DNA from: Candidatus Omnitrophota bacterium
GTDB lineage: Bacteria; Omnitrophota; Gorgyraeia; Aquiviventales; Aquiviventaceae
Length of the DNA stretch: 22,041 bases
Reading direction: 5' to 3'
NCBI GenBank assembly: GCA_016206725.1
Contig: JACQRA010000072.1
Coordinates: 1-22,041 of the forward strand
Under the pieces are notes generated by a model, which saw only the letters and a program-made list of their open reading frames with translations, was not told the DNA's origin and made no database searches. Both the position numbers and the translations under genes were made by a program. This document shows positions 14,871 to 19,610 of this stretch, in pieces (within the stretch, counting starts at the first letter, position 1; the number at the start of each line of letters is the position of its first letter).

Positions 14871-16402
14871 TGAACGTATCTCGTATCTCGTATCTCGTAT
14901 CTCGCTGGTCGCTGTTTCTGTGTTTCTGCTTTCTGCCTTCTGCCTTCTGCCTTCTGCCCTCAGCGGAGGCGGCCAGAGCCAAGAGCGAGCAGCACACCCT
15001 GGCGGTCGGCGAAACCACGCAATTAGGAGGCGTCGTCACCTCATCAGGGGGTCGTCGGCAAACGACCACGATGGGTGCTGCCTTCAGCGCCGACAAGTTG
15101 TCCAGCGCGACGGTGCAGACCTTCACGGGCTTCATCGGTACGGCGTTCGGTCCAGCCATCGCGTCGGTCAAAGGCAACCTGACCTTGACGGTCTTGTATG
15201 CGAAGACGGCCCCGCTCGGCACCGAGATCAGTCAGAAGACGTGGCAGCGCGATGCGGATCCGATCTTCATCTGGCAAGCGCAGGCGCCTGAGTTGGTGGA
15301 AGGCTACAGTTATCTGCTGGATGGGGAGCCCGACGTGACGATTGACACGATTGGCACCTCCTGGGACGTGGCGCAGGATCCCCTCAAACGGTTGGCTGAC
15401 GGCCAGCATCGCTTTTCGGTCCAGGCCGTTGATTCGGCCGGCAATGCCGGCACGCCGCTTTCCTTTGACCTCTGGGCGGATACGACCGCGCCCGTCCTCG
15501 GGACGTATACCCCGGCGGCCGGCAGTCTGTTGAACACGCTCAGCCCCACCATTTCGGTGAACGTCTCGGATCCTCACAGCGGCGTGGGGGCTTCCCAGAT
15601 CACCTTGTTGATCAACGGACAGCAGTCGTCCGTCACGGTGGATGAGACGACCGGGCTGATCAGCTCGACCGGCAGCGGTTTGGTGAAGGAGGGCGCGAAC
15701 TCGATTCAGGTCGAGGCCTCCGACCGCGTGGGCAATCAGCAGACGGCCTTGGTGTGGAGTTTCACCGCGGATGTCACACCGCCCACCGGTTCGGTGCTGA
15801 TCAATGCGGGGGCGGCGATGACGACGAGCGTCTATGTCACGCTGAATCTCTCCTCCTCGGATGCGATTTCCGGTGTGACCGGCATGTTGATCAGCAACGA
15901 TGCGGTCACCGGCTTCGTCCAGGAATCGTTTAACCCGGTGCGGGAACTATGGAAATTGAATTCGGTCAGCGGGACTCAGAAAGTCTACGTCAAGTTCATT
16001 GATAAGGCCGGCAACATCTCCAACCCGGTTTCCGCCGACATTGAGTTGCACTTGCTAGCACCCGATACCATCATCCTCAGCGGGCCGGCGGGCTTCACCC
16101 CGTCCACGAGCGCGCAATTCAGCTTCACCTGTCCGGAAGGCGGCTGCGTGTTCTCGTATGCCTTTGATCACGATGGCTGGTCCGCCTGGAGCGACGAGAC
16201 GGTGGCCGTGAGCGAAGGGCTCTCCTATGGCAACCACTACTTCCGCGTCAAGGCGGCGAAAGAATCCAACGGGCAGGATGGCATCCAGCCGGACGAGGAA
16301 GAAGATCCCACGCCGGCCGAGCGCACCTGGATCGTCGGGATTCAGCCGCCCGGCACCATCGTGCCCTACGGCCCGCCGATCAAGTTGTGGAAAATCGACT
16401 AA
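14867..16402 (+). CDS. Secreted Ig-like repeat protein within the secretion operon
   Basis: This 511-aa secreted protein starts at an ATG that overlaps the gspK stop (ATGA). Its signal peptide is built from two microsatellites: a basic n-region (NVSRISYLVSR) and a hydrophobic core (CFLPSAFCLLPSAEA). The mature part is a chain of beta-sandwich modules of the bacterial Ig / fibronectin type. Repeated signatures are DSAGNAGTPLSFDLWADTTAP near 190-210, SDPHSGVGASQITLLINGQ near 240, DRVGNQQTALVWSFTADVTPP near 290-305 and DKAGNISNPVSADIEL near 370-385. A final module holds CPEGGCVFSYAFD. Such modules mediate adhesion or form stalks. The location inside a pseudopilus operon suggests a secreted substrate or pilus-associated adhesin. 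No catalytic motif is seen. The C-terminus (PYGPPIKLWKID) is short and lacks an obvious anchor. Confidence 0.8.
   Translation: MMNVSRISYLVSRWSLFLCFCFLPSAFCLLPSAEAARAKSEQHTLAVGETTQLGGVVTSSGGRRQTTTMGAAFSADKLSSATVQTFTGFIGTAFGPAIASVKGNLTLTVLYAKTAPLGTEISQKTWQRDADPIFIWQAQAPELVEGYSYLLDGEPDVTIDTIGTSWDVAQDPLKRLADGQHRFSVQAVDSAGNAGTPLSFDLWADTTAPVLGTYTPAAGSLLNTLSPTISVNVSDPHSGVGASQITLLINGQQSSVTVDETTGLISSTGSGLVKEGANSIQVEASDRVGNQQTALVWSFTADVTPPTGSVLINAGAAMTTSVYVTLNLSSSDAISGVTGMLISNDAVTGFVQESFNPVRELWKLNSVSGTQKVYVKFIDKAGNISNPVSADIELHLLAPDTIILSGPAGFTPSTSAQFSFTCPEGGCVFSYAFDHDGWSAWSDETVAVSEGLSYGNHYFRVKAAKESNGQDGIQPDEEEDPTPAERTWIVGIQPPGTIVPYGPPIKLWKID
14875..14902 (+). repeat. Heptamer array (CGTATCT)4 encoding a signal-peptide n-region
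   Basis: Four perfect units directly after ATGATGAA. It has the same sequence family and position as the array at 2604-2634. Confidence 0.92.
14931..14958 (+). repeat. Heptamer array (TTCTGCC)4 encoding a signal-peptide hydrophobic core
   Basis: Four perfect units, read as a 7-residue hydrophobic period (LPSAFCL). It supplies the h-region of the Ig-like protein's signal peptide. Confidence 0.92.
15284..15304 (+). repeat. Possible remnant of a GCCTGAGCTTGTCGAAGGC-type repeat in coding sequence
   Basis: The stretch reads CGCCTGAGTTGGTGGAAGGC, close to a repeat widespread in bacterial genomes. It encodes APELVEG in the Ig-like protein. Recognised from memory, not by alignment. Confidence 0.35.
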
Positions 16403-16406
16403 ACCA

Positions 16407-16512
16407 GTGATTAAGTGATTAGGTGATTAGGTGATTAAGAAAATACGTGTTCGTGGCCAGTCTGCTGTTTTGTTCTCAATCACTTAATCACACAATCACT
16501 CAATTACCAATC
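16407..16512 (+). repeat. Inverted octamer array 3 (GTGATTAG ... CAATCACT, degenerate right arm)
   Basis: Left array 16407-16439 (four GTGATTAR units), right array 16477-16512 with mutated units ending directly at ATG 16513 of the PilM-PilN gene. Confidence 0.88.
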
Positions 16513-18111
16513 ATGGCAGTCAGCGTGGGTTTGGAGATCGGGACGACGGCGGTCCGCGCCGTCGTCCTCGATTCTCGCAACAAACCTCCCCAACTGCTCG
16601 CCGCCGTGACGGCTCCGTTGAGCGGTTCCTCGGGGGATGAGCTCGTGCGAGCGATCCAACAGGTTCGCCGAAGTCTGCCGATTCGATCTCCTGTGATCCT
16701 CGGCTTGCCGACGAGCGCGGCGATTGTCACGACGGTGCAGCCGCTGGTGGTCAGTCGCGCTCGATCAGAGCTGGCGGTGAGCTTTGAGCTCCAGCAACAT
16801 TTGCCATATGAAGCCGCGCAGGCGGCGTGGCATTATCAATGGTTTTCTCTCAACGGCCAGTCGAAATCCTCCGCTGCGGTGGTCGCCGCCGTCAAGCACG
16901 CGGTGCTCCAGGAGCGATTGACCGCCTGCCAACGAGCCGGCGTGGCCGTAAAGGGCGTCCAGATTAATGCGGTGGCGGTGGCGAATGCCTGGCTGTCCAC
17001 CCCGACGGCCGGCGGGGCGCTGCCCAGCCTCATCGTCCGGTGTGATGGGCGGCTGGTGGAATGGATCGTCATCACCGCGGGCGGTCTCTATGTCTTTCCC
17101 CATCTCCTTCCGTTTCCATCAGCTCCCTCGCCCCCCTCGGGCGCTGCAGGGGGGATCATTCAGGCGGGTCTGGCTCAAGCCCATGAGGATCAGATGGTGA
17201 CGTGGCTCAAGAGCTCTTGGGAAGGATTGCAGAATTCCTTGACGGCGGCTGCCACGACGCTGGCCTCGACACCGACGGTGTGGTGTGTCGGCGGCGCTGA
17301 GGCCGGCCAACAACTTGGAGCCTGCCTCCAGCGTGCAGTTGGCGCTCCCGTCCAGTCCCTCGCGACGACAGCGCTGGCTCGCCTCCCGGCACAGATTGGC
17401 GGGGATGATTTCGTAGCGACCTGCGGGCTGGCGTTCCAGGGGGCGGGGCCCACGCGAGTCTCGCTGAATTTGATCCAGGGCATGTTGCGCAGGCGTCATG
17501 CGGCTCGCCTCCATCTTGGCGCGCAGTTCATCGGGGTGTTGGCTGCGCTGCTCGCCGCGCTCTGGAGTGCTGCGGGGATCGTGACATCGCTGCACGCTCG
17601 CGAGGCCGTGGTCGAGGCCTACCGGAAGGAGGAGCACTCCTACCAACTGCTCCGACCGGAAGTCCGGAGTATTCGGAGACATCAGGCGCACTTGGAAGCT
17701 CGACTCACGCAATTGGAGTTTCTCGCGCGCACTCACGATCGGATGAGCCGTTCGTTGCTGTACCTCACCGAAACGTTGCCGGACAGTCTCTGGTTGACGA
17801 TGCTGGATCTGAGCAAGAGTATCCCGCATATCACGGGGACGCTGGAAGGCTACGCCCAATCGTTTCAAGGCGTCACGCAATTCATTGACCGCGTGAAAGC
17901 CGAACCGGAGTGGGTAACCGTCAAGCCCCAGGCGACGAACGTCATGACGGATCCAACGACCAGGACGGAGGTCGTGGCCTTTGCCATTCAAGTTCAGCGT
18001 CTCCTCGAGGCGCCATCCGCGACAGACGCCTCCGCCGGCGCAGAAAAAACTCAGAAGGCCGAAGAAGGCCACAGAAGGCCTCAGAAGGCGAAGAAGGCAA
18101 AGAAGAAATGA
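16513..18111 (+). CDS. PilM-PilN fusion / GspL-like inner-membrane assembly protein
   Basis: The 532-aa product joins a PilM-like actin-fold domain (residues about 1-330: VGLEIGTTAVRAVVLD, PVILGLPTSAA, SFELQQHLPYEAAQAAWHY, VWCVGGAEAG) to a PilN-like part. The PilN-like part has one transmembrane helix (about 336-357), a coiled coil (about 365-415) and a ferredoxin-like domain (SLWLTMLDLSKSIPHITGTL, then GVTQFIDRVKAE). The same architecture defines GspL of type II secretion systems. It would link the cytoplasmic ATPase to the periplasmic PilO/GspM partner encoded next. I start at ATG 16513. An upstream GTG at 16447 would add 22 residues read from an octamer-repeat element. The C-terminal Lys/Ala-rich tail (EKTQKAEEGHRRPQKAKKAKKK-like) is encoded by a decamer microsatellite and is probably not part of the fold. 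Confidence 0.9.
   Translation: MAVSVGLEIGTTAVRAVVLDSRNKPPQLLAAVTAPLSGSSGDELVRAIQQVRRSLPIRSPVILGLPTSAAIVTTVQPLVVSRARSELAVSFELQQHLPYEAAQAAWHYQWFSLNGQSKSSAAVVAAVKHAVLQERLTACQRAGVAVKGVQINAVAVANAWLSTPTAGGALPSLIVRCDGRLVEWIVITAGGLYVFPHLLPFPSAPSPPSGAAGGIIQAGLAQAHEDQMVTWLKSSWEGLQNSLTAAATTLASTPTVWCVGGAEAGQQLGACLQRAVGAPVQSLATTALARLPAQIGGDDFVATCGLAFQGAGPTRVSLNLIQGMLRRRHAARLHLGAQFIGVLAALLAALWSAAGIVTSLHAREAVVEAYRKEEHSYQLLRPEVRSIRRHQAHLEARLTQLEFLARTHDRMSRSLLYLTETLPDSLWLTMLDLSKSIPHITGTLEGYAQSFQGVTQFIDRVKAEPEWVTVKPQATNVMTDPTTRTEVVAFAIQVQRLLEAPSATDASAGAEKTQKAEEGHRRPQKAKKAKKK
18051..18090 (+). repeat. Decamer array (NNAGAAGGCC)4 encoding the basic tail of the PilM-PilN fusion
   Basis: Four 10-nt units (TCAGAAGGCC, GAAGAAGGCC, ACAGAAGGCC, TCAGAAGGCG) followed by A/G-rich sequence to the stop at 18111. 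Confidence 0.8.
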
Positions 18112-18121
18112 ACTAACGAAC

Positions 18122-18928
18122 ATGGCGCGACAGACCAATTTCGGCCAGCTCGTGCTGGTGCTCGTCGTCATCGCAGGGGTCGGAGCCTTTGCGGTGTGGC
18201 GGGTTCGACTCCAAGCGCTTGATCGAGAAATCAACGCCAAGAAAACGGCGCTCAAGAACCTTCACGTCAGTGAGCAGCTCCCCCCCAATCCTCAGGTGGT
18301 GGAGTACCTCAAGCAACGCACGAAGGCATTGGAAGCCAAGTACGAGGCGGCGCTGGCGCGCCTCGCCCCACCCCTCCAACTGGGCGACCAACAAACGGAC
18401 ACGCAACTGTTGTTCCAAGAGCGCAGCCACGCGGCGCAGCGCACGCTCGAGCGACTCGCGACCGCTCGGAACATGACGGCCCCGACCCAGTTAGGATTTC
18501 CCAAAGACCTTCCCCCTCCGGAGGCGGTCCCGCGCTTCTTGGTCCAAGTGGGTTTGATCGAGCAGGCGGCGGAAGCGGTCATGGCCGTGCCGGGGGTGTC
18601 ACGCGTTGAGTCGTTCAAGGTGGAAGATCCTCAACCGGTCGTGGTGACTTCAGAGCTCGACGTGTTTCTGACGCAACTACCCATTCGGATCCGTCTGAGT
18701 TGTCCGCTTGAGACCTTGACTAAAATCCTCACGGCGCTGGATCGGGCGGATCCCTTGATGGACGTGCAGGCGGTGCGCGTGACGACGACCTTGACGGAAA
18801 GCGGGGAGGAGGCGGAGGATGTCGTCGTGGAGTTGGTCGTGGCGCGCTATTTTGTCACCGCCCCCAAACTCCCGACTGCGACGGAAGAAGAACCCACAGA
18901 AAAGAAGAAGCTAGGAGCTAGGAGCTAA
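18122..18928 (+). CDS. PilO/GspM-like inner-membrane protein
   Basis: The 268-aa protein has a short cytoplasmic N-terminus, one transmembrane helix (QLVLVLVVIAGVGAFAVW, about 9-26), a coiled coil (about 30-85) and a periplasmic alpha/beta domain (about 135-250: FLVQVGLIEQAAEAVMAV, LPIRIRLSCPLETLTKIL, VVVELVVARYFV). This topology and its place between PilM/N and PilP match PilO/GspM, which pairs with the PilN part through the coiled coil. ATG 18122 lies 10 nt after the previous stop. The longer upstream frame is only the overlapping shadow of the preceding gene's tail. The last residues (KLGARS) and the stop codon are encoded by a GCTAGGA heptamer array, immediately followed by a GGGGACAC-type palindrome. 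Confidence 0.82.
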   Translation: MARQTNFGQLVLVLVVIAGVGAFAVWRVRLQALDREINAKKTALKNLHVSEQLPPNPQVVEYLKQRTKALEAKYEAALARLAPPLQLGDQQTDTQLLFQERSHAAQRTLERLATARNMTAPTQLGFPKDLPPPEAVPRFLVQVGLIEQAAEAVMAVPGVSRVESFKVEDPQPVVVTSELDVFLTQLPIRIRLSCPLETLTKILTALDRADPLMDVQAVRVTTTLTESGEEAEDVVVELVVARYFVTAPKLPTATEEEPTEKKKLGARS

Positions 18929-18930
18929 GG
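18910..18930 (+). repeat. Heptamer array (GCTAGGA)2GCTAAGG encoding the end of the PilO-like protein
   Basis: Three units that contain the stop TAA (18926-18928) and abut palindrome E. Confidence 0.85.
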
Positions 18931-18981
18931 AAATCAGGGACACAAACCAATTTTTTAGAACGTGTTTTGTGTCCCTGATTT
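18931..18981 (+). repeat. GGGGACAC palindrome, copy E, with compensatory stem change
   Basis: Left arm AAATCAGGGACACAAAC (18931-18947) and right arm GTTTTGTGTCCCTGATTT (18964-18981). Relative to copy B, one stem pair changed from G-C to A-T on both sides. Loop orientation is as in copy D. It directly follows a GCTAGGA heptamer array. Confidence 0.9.
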
Positions 18982-18988
18982 ACCCGTG

Positions 18989-19498
18989 ATGAAGGATAGC
19001 CCAGTTGAGTCGATTGTTGCCACCATCGTCTGCGTGACGCTCGCATTCATGGCGTGGCAATGGCAACAGGCGATTCGCCGCCGTCAGCCTCCCCTGGTTG
19101 TGGCCGAACATTGGGAGCATGTGAAAGAGTTGTTTCCGACGCCCGAAGCCCTCGAGTCTCCCTCGGCGACGGACCCGGAGACCCTGCAACGCGTCGTGCA
19201 AGTCAATCCCTTCAGTCGTCAGCGTCGGCATGTTTCCAAACCGGCCGAGGAAACGGCGGCGGAGGAGAAACCATTGCCGGTGTCCTTCGTGTTTAAGGGC
19301 CGGGTGGTGATGGGCGCCAAACAACGCGGGATCCTGGAGGATCGACGGCAGAAAAAAACCGTGTTCGTGCAAGCCGGGCAGGAAGTTTCCGGATTTCAAG
19401 TGGTGGACATCAAGGAAGAGGAAATGGTGTTGTTGAATCTTGAGACCAAGGAAGAGCTTCACGTGCCCCTTGCTTCGAAAGCCTCTTCCAAGGAATAA
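18989..19498 (+). CDS. PilP/GspC-like periplasmic linker protein
   Basis: The 169-aa protein has one N-terminal membrane helix (SIVATIVCVTLAFMAWQW, about 7-24) and a periplasmic part. The beta-rich C-terminal domain (about 95-160: SFVFKGRVVMGAKQRGILED, VFVQAGQEVSGFQVVDIKE, MVLLNLETKEELHVPL) resembles the HR domain of GspC and the beta domain of PilP. Both of these bind the N0 domain of the secretin. The secretin is encoded next, as expected. I choose ATG 18989; an in-frame GTG at 18962 lies in the right arm of a palindrome and would add nine residues (FCVPDLPV-type). No good Shine-Dalgarno is seen for either start. The N-terminal helix being uncleaved fits GspC; a lipobox, typical of PilP, is absent. 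Confidence 0.78.
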   Translation: MKDSPVESIVATIVCVTLAFMAWQWQQAIRRRQPPLVVAEHWEHVKELFPTPEALESPSATDPETLQRVVQVNPFSRQRRHVSKPAEETAAEEKPLPVSFVFKGRVVMGAKQRGILEDRRQKKTVFVQAGQEVSGFQVVDIKEEEMVLLNLETKEELHVPLASKASSKE

Positions 19499-19508
19499 CT
19501 GAAGAATA

Positions 19509-19574
19509 GGGGACACAAACAAATTTCACTTCCGAAGGCAATTTGTTTGTGTCCCCAAATTGTTTTGTGTCCCC
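19509..19574 (+). repeat. GGGGACAC palindrome, copy F (17-bp perfect arms) plus an extra right half-arm
   Basis: Perfect arms GGGGACACAAACAAATT (19509-19525) and AATTTGTTTGTGTCCCC (19540-19556) enclose a 14-nt loop. An additional right arm (GTTTTGTGTCCCC, ending at 19574) abuts the secretin promoter. A weak transcription-terminator role is possible, but the T-tract after the stem is poor. Confidence 0.9.
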
Positions 19575-19575
19575 C

Positions 19576-19604
19576 TTGACAGCACGGGGACAGTTGGTTA
19601 CGAT
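19576..19604 (+). promoter_or_regulatory. Candidate sigma70-type promoter of the secretin gene, giving a leaderless start
   Basis: A consensus TTGACA (19576-19581), a 17-nt spacer and TACGAT (19599-19604). Transcription would begin about 7 nt later, near 19611, which is the A of the chosen ATG. The mRNA would thus be leaderless or nearly so, in keeping with the absence of a Shine-Dalgarno upstream of the gene. Confidence 0.5.
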
Positions 19605-19610
19605 GAGACC

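Noticed and set aside
10667..16512. CRISPR array
   Set aside because: The repeats are 7-10 nt tandem units or short palindromes at gene borders, without 25-35-nt spacers of uniform length and without cas genes.
16447..16512. Upstream GTG start for the PilM-PilN fusion
   Set aside because: It would add 22 residues read from an octamer element to a cytoplasmic domain whose fold starts at VGLEIGTT. ATG 16513 fits the family.
17981..18121. Upstream extension of the PilO-like gene
   Set aside because: The added 47 residues are a frame-shifted reading of the preceding gene's tail (Arg/Pro/Lys-rich), and ATG 18122 directly precedes a normal membrane helix.
17119..18255. Minus-strand open frame (378 codons) across the PilM-PilN gene
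   Set aside because: Antisense shadow of a clear family member; composition is not protein-like.
19509..19575. Rho-independent terminator after the PilP-like gene
   Set aside because: The stem is perfect, but it is followed by AAATTGTTTTG rather than a T-tract, and the same stem occurs inside or before genes elsewhere. Kept only as a repeat.
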